Shown here: positions 1 through 6,598 of the stretch, piece by piece
Layout: the number at the start of each line of letters is the position of its first letter
Position numbering within the stretch: the first letter of the stretch is position 1
NCBI GenBank assembly: GCA_029258695.1
Contig: JARIBR010000109.1
Coordinates: 1-10,992, forward strand
Direction of reading: 5' to 3'
Length of the DNA stretch: 10,992 bases
Source: Quadrisphaera sp.
GTDB taxonomy: Bacteria > Actinomycetota > Actinomycetes > Actinomycetales > Quadrisphaeraceae
The notes under the pieces: generated by a model
Told to the model about the DNA's origin: nothing
What the model saw: the letters and a program-made list of their open reading frames with translations, nothing else
Database searches by the model: none
Position numbers and translations under genes: made by a program

Positions 1-713
1 TGGTGCTGGCGATCGGGGGGTTGATCGCCCGGCCCGTCGTCGACGCGGCGGCGCGCGAGCGCGTCGCCACGGTGCTCGCCGAGCGGGTGCAGGACGAGCT
101 CGGTCTCGAGGAGCCGCCGGACGTGACCATCGCGGGGAGCGGCTTCCTGTGGCAGGCCGCCCGCGGCGAGTACGACGGCGCGACCATCTCGGCGCCGTCG
201 CTGACCTACGAGGGGGTCACCCTGGGCGACACGCGCGTGCGCCTGCGCCGGATGCAGGTGCCCCGAGCGGTGCTGCTCGGCGGCGACGGGACGGTGACCA
301 TCGGTTCCGGTGACGCCAGCGCCGTCCTGCCGTGGGCCGAGCTCGACGCCCGCGCCAGCGAGGCCGTGGGCACGGACGTCGCGCTCTCGCGCGACGGCGG
401 CTCGCTCGTGGCCGACGCGAGGATCGCGGCGATCCCCCTCGCGCTGACCGGCACCCCGGAGGTGGGGGACGGGGAGATCGTCCTGCGCCCCACGGAGGTC
501 GAGGTCGCCGGTCGCGAGCTCTCGGTCCGGGCCGCCAGCGACGTCGCGGACACCCTCGGCCTCGGCCGCGCGAGCGAGGCGATCCTCGACGGGATCGCCT
601 TCAGCCTCGACGAGGTGCCCGAGGAGCTGACCGTGGAGCGGGCGCAGGTCGCGGGTGACGGCCTCGTGATCAGCGGGGCCCTCTCACCCCTGGAGGTCCC
701 GGTCGACGGTTGA
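1..713 (+). CDS. LmeA-like (DUF2993) phospholipid-binding protein, 5'-truncated
   Basis: The frame is open from the left edge and stops at TGA 711-713. About 236 residues are visible. A GTG lies at position 3, but the frame is open before it and the first visible residues (LAIGGLIARPVVDAAARERV) look like the end of an N-terminal membrane helix, so the true start is probably upstream of the window. The pattern matches actinobacterial DUF2993/LmeA proteins: a helix followed by an E-L-G-L-x-x-x-P-D-V segment, alternating beta-rich stretches with R-L-R-R-M, and a C-terminal D-G-I-A-F-S-L-D-E-V-P-E-E-L block. In mycobacteria LmeA is a periplasmic phospholipid-binding protein needed for normal lipomannan elongation; a similar envelope lipid role here is inference from family. 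The reductase gene follows on the same strand after about 50 bp. No anomaly is visible apart from the truncation by the window edge. Confidence 0.8.
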   Translation, partial: VLAIGGLIARPVVDAAARERVATVLAERVQDELGLEEPPDVTIAGSGFLWQAARGEYDGATISAPSLTYEGVTLGDTRVRLRRMQVPRAVLLGGDGTVTIGSGDASAVLPWAELDARASEAVGTDVALSRDGGSLVADARIAAIPLALTGTPEVGDGEIVLRPTEVEVAGRELSVRAASDVADTLGLGRASEAILDGIAFSLDEVPEELTVERAQVAGDGLVISGALSPLEVPVDG

Positions 714-750
714 GCAGCCGGCTCCTCGTGCCGGTACCGGCGGACCGGTG

Positions 751-756
751 TTGGAT
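751..756 (+). promoter_or_regulatory. Possible -10 box for a leaderless aldo/keto reductase mRNA
   Basis: TTGGAT lies 7 nt before the ATG at 764, the distance expected if transcription starts at the start codon. There is no good Shine-Dalgarno sequence upstream of 764. The second base is not the consensus A and no clear -35 box is seen, so this is weak. Two other genes in the window show better versions of the same arrangement. Confidence 0.3.
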
Positions 757-763
757 GGTGGGC

Positions 764-1762
764 ATGGAATTCAGGACGCTCGGACGCTCGGGCCTCAAGA
801 TCTCGGCCGTCACCTACGGGAACTGGCTCACGCACGGCAGCCAGGTGGAGAACGACGTGGCCACCGCCTCCGTCCACGCCGCCCTCGACGCGGGCATCAC
901 GACCTTCGACACCGCTGACGTCTACGCCAACACCGTCGCGGAGACCGTGCTCGGCGAGGCGCTGAAGGGCCAGCGCCGCGAGTCGCTCGAGATCATGACG
1001 AAGGTCTACTTCCCCACCGGCCCCGGCGGGCCCAACGACGGCGGTCTGTCCCGCAAGCACATCGCCGAGTCCGTCGACGCCTCGCTGCGCCGGCTGCAGA
1101 CCGACCACGTCGACGTCTACCAGGCGCACCGCTTCGACGACGCCACCCCCCTGGAGGAGACGATGTCGGCCTTCGCCCAGGCGGTGCGCGCCGGCAAGGT
1201 GCTCTACCTCGGCGTCAGCGAGTGGACGGCCCAGCAGATCCGCGACGCGCACGCCCTGGCCGGCGACCTCGGCGTGCAGCTGGTGTCCAACCAGCCGCAG
1301 TACTCGATGCTGTGGCGCGTCATCGAGAGCGAGGTCGTCCCCGCCTGCGAGGAGCTCGGTGTCAGCCAGGTGGTGTGGTCCCCCATGGCGCAGGGCGTCC
1401 TGACGGGCAAGTACCTCCCCGGTCAGGCCCCGCCGGAGGGCAGCCGCGCCACGGACACCAAGGGCGGCGCCGACATGATCTCGCGGTGGATGTCCGACGA
1501 CGTGCTGACCCGCGTCCAGGCGCTGAAGCCCGTCGCCGCGGACCTCGGCATGACCATGGCCCAGCTGGCGATCGCGTGGGTGCTCGCCCACGAGAACGTC
1601 GCCACCGCCATCGTCGGGGCCTCGCGGCCCGAGCAGCTGGCCGGTTCGGCGCAGGCTGCGGACAAGAAGATCCCCGCCGACGCCATGGCGCGCATCGACG
1701 AGGCCCTCGAGGGCGTCGTCACCTCCGACCCGTCGCTGACCACCAGCCCGTCGCGGCGCTGA
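764..1762 (+). CDS. Aldo/keto reductase (Kv-beta-like subgroup)
   Basis: This is a 332-aa cytosolic NADPH-dependent oxidoreductase of the (beta/alpha)8 AKR superfamily. The family tetrad is visible: D49 and Y54 in FDTADVYA, K80 in IMTKVYF and H122 in VYQAHRFD. The N-terminal MEFRTLGRSGLKIS and the C-terminal A-I-V-G-A-S-R-P-E-Q-L cofactor-site motif fit the group related to potassium-channel beta subunits. The real substrate cannot be read from sequence. I chose ATG 764 because the conserved domain begins there. An in-frame ATG at 755 and a TTG at 710 would add 3 or 18 residues not typical of the family. The length is normal. The last 44 bp overlap the 3' end of the sortase gene on the other strand, and a strong hairpin 12 bp after the stop probably ends the transcript. 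Confidence 0.93.
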   Translation: MEFRTLGRSGLKISAVTYGNWLTHGSQVENDVATASVHAALDAGITTFDTADVYANTVAETVLGEALKGQRRESLEIMTKVYFPTGPGGPNDGGLSRKHIAESVDASLRRLQTDHVDVYQAHRFDDATPLEETMSAFAQAVRAGKVLYLGVSEWTAQQIRDAHALAGDLGVQLVSNQPQYSMLWRVIESEVVPACEELGVSQVVWSPMAQGVLTGKYLPGQAPPEGSRATDTKGGADMISRWMSDDVLTRVQALKPVAADLGMTMAQLAIAWVLAHENVATAIVGASRPEQLAGSAQAADKKIPADAMARIDEALEGVVTSDPSLTTSPSRR

Positions 1763-2477
1763 CGACCGCCACGGTCTTCGCCCGGGCGGCGCAGGCCGCC
1801 CGGGCGAAGACGACGGTGTTGTCGCGGTAATGGCCCGGGGCGGCGTCGAAGGAGCCGCCGCAGGTGATCAGGCGCAGCTGGGGGTCCTCGGTGTTGCCGT
1901 AGACGGCGAGGGTGGGGAAGTCGTCCTTCGCGTAGCGCTGCGACCCGGTGACCTCGAAGGTGACGGACGACCCGTCCTCGCGCGTGACGGTGATGGGGTC
2001 GCCGACCTCCAGCTCCCCCAGGCGGGCGAACACCGAGGGGCCGCCCTCCGCGGAGTCCACGTGACCCTCGATGACGGAGGGTCCGACGGCGCCCGGCCGC
2101 GGTGAGCCGGTGAACCAGGCCGCGGTGTCGTAGTCGGGCCCTGGCTGCGGCACCGCGATCGAGCCGTCCTCGGAGAGGCCGAGCGCCAGCAGCGACGAGG
2201 AGACCCCGATGGCGGGGATCGCCACCGAGCTCGGCGCCGCGACGGAGGGCTCGCTCGCCCCCGCGCCCGCCACCGGCGCCCCGCCGTCACCGGAGGGGGC
2301 CCCACGAGCCTGCTCCGCGGCGGCGGGCACGCGCGCGTCGGCGGCGGCCACCAGCGGCGGCTGGTCACGGTCGCCGCCGCCGAGCGCCCCGGCCGCCGCC
2401 GCTCCACCGCCACCGACGACGAGGAGGACCGCGAGCCCCAGCGCGGCGCGCCGGCCACCGGGTGTCCTGCGGGTCAT
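1719..2477 (-). CDS. Class F sortase
   Basis: This is a 252-aa membrane-anchored cysteine transpeptidase of the actinobacterial class E/F type that would attach secreted proteins to the cell envelope. A short basic N-terminus (MTRRTPGGRR) precedes a signal-anchor helix at about 11-33, a low-complexity Ala/Pro/Gly linker to about 80, and then the sortase beta-barrel. The catalytic triad is visible: H139 in IEGHVDS, C206 in LITCGGSF and R218 in GHYRDNTVV. The start is ATG 2477, with GAGGAG (minus strand, 2487-2482) 4 nt upstream. The gene lies 108 bp behind the CHRD protein gene on the same strand, its likely substrate and operon partner. Odd point: relatives, as I recall them, usually end just after the last strand (about A227 here), but this one continues for about 25 residues encoded by the palindrome at 1774-1811 and by the antisense of the reductase 3' end. 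Confidence 0.92.
   Translation of the reverse strand: MTRRTPGGRRAALGLAVLLVVGGGGAAAAGALGGGDRDQPPLVAAADARVPAAAEQARGAPSGDGGAPVAGAGASEPSVAAPSSVAIPAIGVSSSLLALGLSEDGSIAVPQPGPDYDTAAWFTGSPRPGAVGPSVIEGHVDSAEGGPSVFARLGELEVGDPITVTREDGSSVTFEVTGSQRYAKDDFPTLAVYGNTEDPQLRLITCGGSFDAAPGHYRDNTVVFARAACAARAKTVAVVSAATGWWSATGRR
1774..1811. terminator. Perfect 17-bp inverted repeat after the reductase gene, inside the sortase 3' end
   Basis: The left arm GTCTTCGCCCGGGCGGC (1774-1790) and its exact reverse complement (1795-1811) flank a 4-nt loop, GCAG. There is no U-tract on either side, but in high-GC actinobacteria such hairpins often act as terminators. It sits 12 bp after the reductase stop codon, the right place to end that mRNA. 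On the minus strand the same bases are coding: they encode the stretch FARAACAARAK near the sortase C-terminus, about 50 bp before its stop codon. The repeat itself is certain; terminator activity is inferred. Confidence 0.7.
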
Positions 2478-2481
2478 GTCG

Positions 2482-2487
2482 CTCCTC
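2482..2487 (-). promoter_or_regulatory. Ribosome binding site of the sortase gene
   Basis: On the minus strand GAGGAG lies 4 nt before ATG 2477. It fixes the start and shows that the gene is translated independently of the CHRD gene 108 bp upstream. Confidence 0.7.
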
Positions 2488-2585
2488 GTCGTCGTTGGTC
2501 GTGGGTGGTGATGGTGGTCGTCAGTGACCTCCGGTGGTCGTCATCGGCCCTCGCTGGACGTCGGTGACGCCCGGGCCGGGATCGC

Positions 2586-3374
2586 TCAGGCGGAGGCGTC
2601 GCCGCGGACCGAGCGGCGGCGCAGCCCCAGCACGCCGACGCCGGCGGCCACGGCCGCAGCCCCGCCGACGAGGAGACCGGTCTCCTGGCCGCCGGCGGTG
2701 GACCCACCGCCGGTGGCGACGCCCCCGGAGGGCATGGAGGCCATCTGCGAGACCTCGAGCACGCCGCAGGCGGCCGGGACGGTCGCCTCCTCGGGCAGGG
2801 ACGGGTCCAGCTCGGACATCGCGTCGCCGTCGTAGGCGCCGCTGCCGTCGAGGTCGACGCCGTGCTTGACGATGACGCCCTCGCCGTCCCGGATCTGCTG
2901 GGCGACCTCGTCGCTGACGGTGATGGTGTTGGAGTACTCGGCGTCGCCGACCGGGAAGCGGTCCACGGCCAGCGCGCTGTCCGGCGAGGTGTCGCCGGTG
3001 CTGGTGAGCGACACGGCGATCATGCCGTAGCTCGGGGCCGCGTCGGTGGTGGTCAGCGCGCCGTCGGTCCCGGAGCCCTCCTGGTCCGGGGCGGGGCACT
3101 GGTTCGTGCCGCCGACGTGGATGTGCTGGGCGTGCGGGGCGTCCGCGAGGAAGCCCGTCGAGGTCATCGTCAGCTCCAGCTGGTCACCGGTGAGGGTGCC
3201 CATGACCTCGGCGGAGGCCCCGGAGTCGTTGAGGGAGTCGAGGGTGGCCATGAGCTCGGTGCTGCCCTCGCTCGAGGCGGCCGACGCGGGCAGGGCGCCC
3301 AGCAGCGGTGCGGCGAGCAGACCGGCTGCGGCGACGGCGAACAGGGGACGGGTGGTGCGAGCGGTGGTGCGCAT
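2586..3374 (-). CDS. Secreted CHRD-domain-like protein with C-terminal sortase-type anchor
   Basis: This is a 262-aa exported protein. A signal peptide spans residues 1-32 (basic start, hydrophobic core, ALPASA before the likely cleavage). Residues about 35-205 form a CHRD-like domain with HAQHIHVGG (H81, H84, H86), two mature cysteines (C93 and C203, possibly a disulfide) and an acidic DLDGSGAYDGD loop (174-184) resembling a calcium loop. The C-terminus has the layout of a sorting signal: a Gly/Ser/Thr-rich stretch MPSGGVATGGGSTAGG (214-229), a hydrophobic helix at 234-251 and a basic tail beginning RRR, but no LPXTG. Similar proteins beside class F sortases occur widely in actinobacteria, as I recall. 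ATG 3374 is chosen because AAGGAG lies 4 nt upstream and the signal peptide begins there; the upstream in-frame ATG at 3521 would add 49 residues of Arg/Pro-rich sequence. The biological role of the domain is unknown. Confidence 0.85.
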   Translation of the reverse strand: MRTTARTTRPLFAVAAAGLLAAPLLGALPASAASSEGSTELMATLDSLNDSGASAEVMGTLTGDQLELTMTSTGFLADAPHAQHIHVGGTNQCPAPDQEGSGTDGALTTTDAAPSYGMIAVSLTSTGDTSPDSALAVDRFPVGDAEYSNTITVSDEVAQQIRDGEGVIVKHGVDLDGSGAYDGDAMSELDPSLPEEATVPAACGVLEVSQMASMPSGGVATGGGSTAGGQETGLLVGGAAAVAAGVGVLGLRRRSVRGDASA

Positions 3375-3378
3375 GGTG

Positions 3379-3384
3379 CTCCTT
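3379..3384 (-). promoter_or_regulatory. Ribosome binding site of the CHRD protein gene
   Basis: On the minus strand AAGGAG lies 4 nt before ATG 3374. It decides in favour of this start over the in-frame ATG at 3521. The site sits about 8 nt downstream of the nearest stem-loop of the leader (3393-3409). Confidence 0.75.
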
Positions 3385-3392
3385 CGGTCCTG

Positions 3393-3463
3393 CGGACGGT
3401 GGCCGTCCGGCGGATGAGCTGCGGGCGGTGGCCGCAGCGGGTGATCGCCAGGGGTTCGACCCC
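3393..3463 (-). promoter_or_regulatory. Three consecutive stem-loops upstream of the CHRD gene
   Basis: Within the 239-bp divergent region 3375-3613 there are three perfect inverted repeats in a row: 3393-3399/3403-3409 (CGGACGG, 3-nt loop), 3418-3424/3432-3438 (GCTGCGG, 7-nt loop) and 3451-3455/3459-3463 (GGGGT, 3-nt loop). The first two share a CGGTGGCCG core. They would lie in the 5' leader of the CHRD mRNA if transcription starts upstream of 3463. No sigma-A-like -10 box was found on the minus strand of this region, so the promoter is unknown. GC-rich DNA gives short repeats easily, so function is uncertain. Confidence 0.4.
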
Positions 3464-3513
3464 GGGGCGCCGCGGGATGGGTCCTCGTCCAGGACAGCCC
3501 CCTGCGCTGCGCT

Positions 3514-3536
3514 CGGTGCACCGGCGCGCGCGGTGC
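3514..3536. repeat. CGGTGC half-sites with a 10-bp palindrome in the divergent intergenic region
   Basis: CGGTGCACCG (3514-3523) is a perfect palindrome, and its CGGTGC half recurs at 3531-3536, 17 bp away. A position between two divergent genes suits an operator, but no regulator is encoded nearby. The remainder of 3464-3601 shows only GC-rich sequence with alternating CG/GC runs and no gene I can support. Confidence 0.3.
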
Positions 3537-3601
3537 GTCACGCGCTCCGCCGCACGCGCCACGGCTGCTCCTTCGCCTGCGGTCAGGGCGCCGCGCGCCC
3601 C

Positions 3602-3607
3602 TAATGT
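3602..3607 (+). promoter_or_regulatory. -10 box for a leaderless mRNA of the 315-aa gene
   Basis: TAATGT, a good match to the actinobacterial TANNNT -10 element, lies 6 nt before GTG 3614, so the predicted transcription start is at or next to the start codon. No Shine-Dalgarno sequence is present. The -35 region is not recognisable. Confidence 0.55.
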
Positions 3608-3613
3608 GCGGGC

Positions 3614-4561
3614 GTGTCCGCTTCCCCCGCCGACGCCGCAGCGCCTACGGCTCCCCGTCCTTCCCGCTCCGACGACCTGCGCCGAGCCCTGCTCGCCGTG
3701 GCCGTCCTCGACGACATCGACGTCACCCACGACGGCGACACGCTCACCGTCGCCGTCCCGGGCGTCGCGCGCCGTGGTGCGTGCGTGACCCTGCCCGCCC
3801 GCGTCGCCGCTGACGTCCTCGCGGGGTGGCCGCCCGCCTCCGAGCAGGCGCGGCTGCGGCTGCGCAGCTGGTTGCGCGCGCACCGCGCCCTCGCGGCGGC
3901 ACCGCACCCGGCCGCGCTGCTCCGCGAGCGGGTGCGGGCGCTGGCGGTGGTGCGTGACTCCGCCTGGCACCCCGGCGCCGCGCTGGCGCAGGCGTGGTCG
4001 CGGGCCACGGTTCCCGGTGGCGTGCTCGAGGTCGGCCTGGGCGTGGTCGGGCTCGACGCCGGCGGCTCCGCGGTGCCCCTGTGGCCCGACCTCCCGAGCG
4101 CCGCGGGCATGGACGAGGGGGCGGCGGACGAGCTGTGGGCCGGCGCGGACGACCACGCCCGGCGGATGGGCTCCCTCGCGGCCGCCCGCGTGGCCCGGTC
4201 GCTCCCCCCTGCGGCGCCGGGCCGCTCACCGCGCCCGGCGCGAGCAGGCCGTCCGGCGCGCCCGGCCCGGTCGGCGCGCCCGAGCCACCCGGCGGAGGGC
4301 CGGGCCACCGTGCTGCGTCCCTACGGCGGGTGCGACGTGCCGACGCTGCTCTCCACCCGGTCCCTGCGCGCCCAGCTGGCGGCCTCCGACGAGGTGGGCA
4401 TGCGGGCGGTCTCGGTGCCCGACCGCACCCGCGGGTGGTTCGACGCCCGGCACGTGGACCCCGCCTTCGTCGCCGCGGCCTGGAGCGCCGTGGAACCCGC
4501 GGAGCGGGGCGTCGCCGCTCCCCTGCTGGTCACCTGCGACGAGGTGAGCCGGCCCGGGTGA
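3614..4561 (+). CDS. Hypothetical protein, 315 aa, two segments joined by an Arg/Pro/Ala linker
   Basis: I do not recognise a named family. The protein has no signal peptide or membrane helix and is probably cytosolic. Residues about 20-195 form an Ala/Leu/Arg-rich segment with a likely beta-hairpin (DIDVTHDGDTLTVAVPG) and helices around 78-115. Residues about 196-231 are a low-complexity Pro/Ala/Arg linker, partly built from an in-frame 18-bp duplication (CGGCGCGCCCG at 4254 and 4272). Residues about 232-310 form a second compact segment with LRPYGGCDVPTLLSTRSLR, VGMRAVSVPDRTRGWFD and VDPAFVAAAW, which look conserved rather than random. The start GTG 3614 is supported by the -10 box just upstream. 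Codon-position GC bias is strong, supporting real coding. It ends 12 bp from the dxs stop codon, tail-to-tail. The function cannot be inferred from context. Confidence 0.75.
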   Translation: MSASPADAAAPTAPRPSRSDDLRRALLAVAVLDDIDVTHDGDTLTVAVPGVARRGACVTLPARVAADVLAGWPPASEQARLRLRSWLRAHRALAAAPHPAALLRERVRALAVVRDSAWHPGAALAQAWSRATVPGGVLEVGLGVVGLDAGGSAVPLWPDLPSAAGMDEGAADELWAGADDHARRMGSLAAARVARSLPPAAPGRSPRPARAGRPARPARSARPSHPAEGRATVLRPYGGCDVPTLLSTRSLRAQLAASDEVGMRAVSVPDRTRGWFDARHVDPAFVAAAWSAVEPAERGVAAPLLVTCDEVSRPG

Positions 4562-4573
4562 GCCGCCCCGCCG

Positions 4574-6514
4574 TCAGCGCCTGGCGTCAGCGCCGGGGCT
4601 CGGGCTGACCGACTCGTCGAGGCGAGCGACGGCCTCGGCGATGCTGCGCGTGACGTCCTGCGCGGTCAGACCCGCGTCGGCGAGGACCTGGGCGCGCGAG
4701 CCGTGCTCGAGGAAGCTCACCGGGAGACCGACCGTCGTCACGGGGGTGGCCACGCCCGCCGAGGCCAGGGCCCGGACGACCTGGCTGCCCACCCCGCCCT
4801 GGACCACCCCGTCCTCGAGCGTCACGACGAGACGGTGACGGGCCGCCACCCCCGCGAGCGGCGCGGGCACCGGCAGGGCCCAGACCGGGTCGACGACGGT
4901 GGCGTCGATCCCGTGGGCGGCCAGGCGCTCAGCGACGTCGAGGCCGACGGCGGCCATGGACCCGACCGCGACGACGAGGACGTCCTGCTCGCGTCCGCGG
5001 GCCAGGACGTCCAGCACGCTCCCGTCGGCCGCCCCGCGGGCGTCCCCGAGGCGCTCGAGCGCGACGATCTCGTCGTCGGCCGAGCCCTTGCCGGGGAAGC
5101 GCAGGACGGTGGGCCGGTCCTCGACGTCGAGCGCCGCGGCCAGCGACTCGCGCAGGCGGACCCCGTCGCGCGGGGCGGCCAGCGCCAGGCCCGGCACCAC
5201 CCCGAGCAGGGCCATGTCCCACATCCCGTGGTGGCTCGGCCCGTCGGGCCCGGTGACGCCCGCGCGGTCGAGGACGAACGTCACGCCGGCGCGGTGGAGG
5301 CCGACGTCCATGAGCGTCTGGTCCAGCGCGCGGGTCAGGAAGGTGGAGTACACGGCCACCACCGGGTGCAGCCCGCCGAACGCCATGCCCGCCGCCGAGG
5401 TCACCGCGTGCTGCTCCGCGATCCCGACGTCGAGGACGCGCTCGGGCATCTCCGCGGCCAGGGGCGCCATCCCGACGGGCACGAGCATCGCGGCGGTGAT
5501 CCCCACGACGTGCTCGCGCTGGCGCGCCTGCTCGAGCAGCGCCTCGCCGAAGGCCGCGGTGAAGCTCGTGGCACCCGAGCCGACGCCCAGCGCGGCGCCG
5601 GTGTCCGGGTCGATGACGCCGACGGCGTGGAAGCGGTCGACGTCGTCGAGCTCGGCCGGGTGGAACCCGCGACCCTTCTGGGTCATGACGTGGACGATGA
5701 CCGGCCCGTTGAAGCTCTTGGCGCGCACGAGGGCGTGCTCGAGGGCCTCGAGGTCGTGGCCGTCGACGGGGCCGACGTACTTCAGGCCCAGGTCCTCGAA
5801 CAGCCCCTGGGGGGCGACGAAGTCCTTGAGGCCCTTCTTCATGCCGTGGAGGGTGTCGTAGGCGATGCGGCCCGGGGCGCCGCCGCGCTGGAGGGTGGAC
5901 TTGCCCCACTCCAGGAAGCGCTCGTAGCCGCGGGTGGTGCGCAGCGTGGAGAGGTGGTGGGCCATCCCGCCGATGGTCGGGGCGTAGGAGCGCCCGTTGT
6001 CGTTGACGACCACGACGACGCGGTCGGTGGAGGTGGCGACGTTGTTCAGCGCCTCCCAGGCCATGCCGCCGGTGAGCGCGCCGTCACCGACGACGGCGAC
6101 GGCGTGGTGCGGACGCCCCGCCAGGGTGTTGGCGCGGGCGATGCCGGCGGCCCAGGACAGCGAGGTGGACGCGTGGGAGTTCTCCACGACGTCGTGCACG
6201 GACTCCTCGCGGCTGGGGTATCCCGCGAGCCCGTCGCGCTGGCGCAGCGCCGAGAAGTCCTGGCGGCCGGTGACGAGCTTGTGCACGTAGGACTGGTGCC
6301 CGGTGTCCCACACCAGCGCGTCCCTCGGGGAGTCGAACACGCGGTGCATCGCGAGGGTGAGCTCGACGACGCCGAGGTTGGGTCCCAGGTGGCCGCCGGT
6401 GCGGGAGACCTCGCGGATGAGGAAGCCCCGCACCTCCTGGGCCAGGAGCCCGGTCTCGTAGCGGGAGAGGAGTCTGAGGTCCTCCGGCGAGGTGATCGTG
6501 TCGAGCAGGCTCAT
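4574..6514 (-). CDS. dxs: 1-deoxy-D-xylulose-5-phosphate synthase
   Basis: This is a 646-aa cytosolic, thiamine-diphosphate- and Mg-dependent enzyme that condenses pyruvate and glyceraldehyde 3-phosphate, the first step of the MEP isoprenoid pathway. It is full length for the family. Visible markers in order: H42 in [15 protein letters not shown]73 in [12 protein letters not shown]; the ThDP/Mg motif starting GDGALTGG at 143 and ending in the paired Asn; the catalytic Glu in [16 protein letters not shown] (about 365); and [15 protein letters not shown] in the pyrimidine-binding domain. The C-terminal transketolase domain is intact. The start is ATG 6514, with GGAGG 9 nt upstream on the minus strand. 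A -10-like TAGGAT about 60 bp upstream suggests its own promoter. The gene is convergent with the 315-aa gene, with a 12-bp gap and no clear terminator between them. Confidence 0.98.
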   Translation of the reverse strand: MSLLDTITSPEDLRLLSRYETGLLAQEVRGFLIREVSRTGGHLGPNLGVVELTLAMHRVFDSPRDALVWDTGHQSYVHKLVTGRQDFSALRQRDGLAGYPSREESVHDVVENSHASTSLSWAAGIARANTLAGRPHHAVAVVGDGALTGGMAWEALNNVATSTDRVVVVVNDNGRSYAPTIGGMAHHLSTLRTTRGYERFLEWGKSTLQRGGAPGRIAYDTLHGMKKGLKDFVAPQGLFEDLGLKYVGPVDGHDLEALEHALVRAKSFNGPVIVHVMTQKGRGFHPAELDDVDRFHAVGVIDPDTGAALGVGSGATSFTAAFGEALLEQARQREHVVGITAAMLVPVGMAPLAAEMPERVLDVGIAEQHAVTSAAGMAFGGLHPVVAVYSTFLTRALDQTLMDVGLHRAGVTFVLDRAGVTGPDGPSHHGMWDMALLGVVPGLALAAPRDGVRLRESLAAALDVEDRPTVLRFPGKGSADDEIVALERLGDARGAADGSVLDVLARGREQDVLVVAVGSMAAVGLDVAERLAAHGIDATVVDPVWALPVPAPLAGVAARHRLVVTLEDGVVQGGVGSQVVRALASAGVATPVTTVGLPVSFLEHGSRAQVLADAGLTAQDVTRSIAEAVARLDESVSPSPGADARR

Positions 6515-6523
6515 CGAGGAGGT

Positions 6524-6528
6524 CCTCC
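6524..6528 (-). promoter_or_regulatory. Ribosome binding site of dxs inside a near-palindrome
   Basis: GGAGG on the minus strand lies 9 nt before ATG 6514 and forms half of GGAGGACCTCC (6528-6518), a palindrome with a single central base. It supports the chosen start. The loop is too short for a simple perfect hairpin. Confidence 0.6.
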
Positions 6529-6575
6529 GCGGGTCGGTTCCGGCCGGGCCACAGCCGGTCGGCGGCTCGACGATG

Positions 6576-6581
6576 ATCCTA
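6576..6581 (-). promoter_or_regulatory. Putative -10 box of dxs
   Basis: On the minus strand TAGGAT (6581 to 6576) fits TANNNT and would place transcription start near 6569, giving a leader of about 55 nt. The -35 position falls within or beside the hairpin at 6599-6625 and is a poor match, as is common in actinobacteria. Confidence 0.45.
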
Positions 6582-6598
6582 GGCGCGCCCGGACGAGC

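Noticed and set aside
710..763. Reductase start at TTG 710, overlapping the upstream stop
   Set aside because: The added 18 residues are not like the family, whose conserved sequence begins at MEFRTLG. No ribosome site precedes 710.
206..1591. A 461-codon open frame on the minus strand opposite the LmeA-like and reductase genes
   Set aside because: It is antisense to two well-supported genes, with low-complexity Arg/Gly/His-rich translation and no family features.
2478..2585. Small ORF (ATG ACG ACC ACC...) between the CHRD and sortase genes
   Set aside because: Only 7 codons, without a convincing ribosome site; the repeated GACGACCACC is simple sequence.
3451..3463. GGGGTTCGACCCC resembles a tRNA T-arm
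   Set aside because: The 5-bp stem and 7-nt loop geometry does not fit, and no acceptor, D or anticodon arms or 3' CCA could be placed around it. It is better described as a short hairpin.
3375..3521. N-terminal extension of the CHRD protein from ATG 3521
   Set aside because: The extra 49 residues are Arg/Pro/His-rich, would bury the signal peptide, and the start lacks the strong ribosome site present before ATG 3374.
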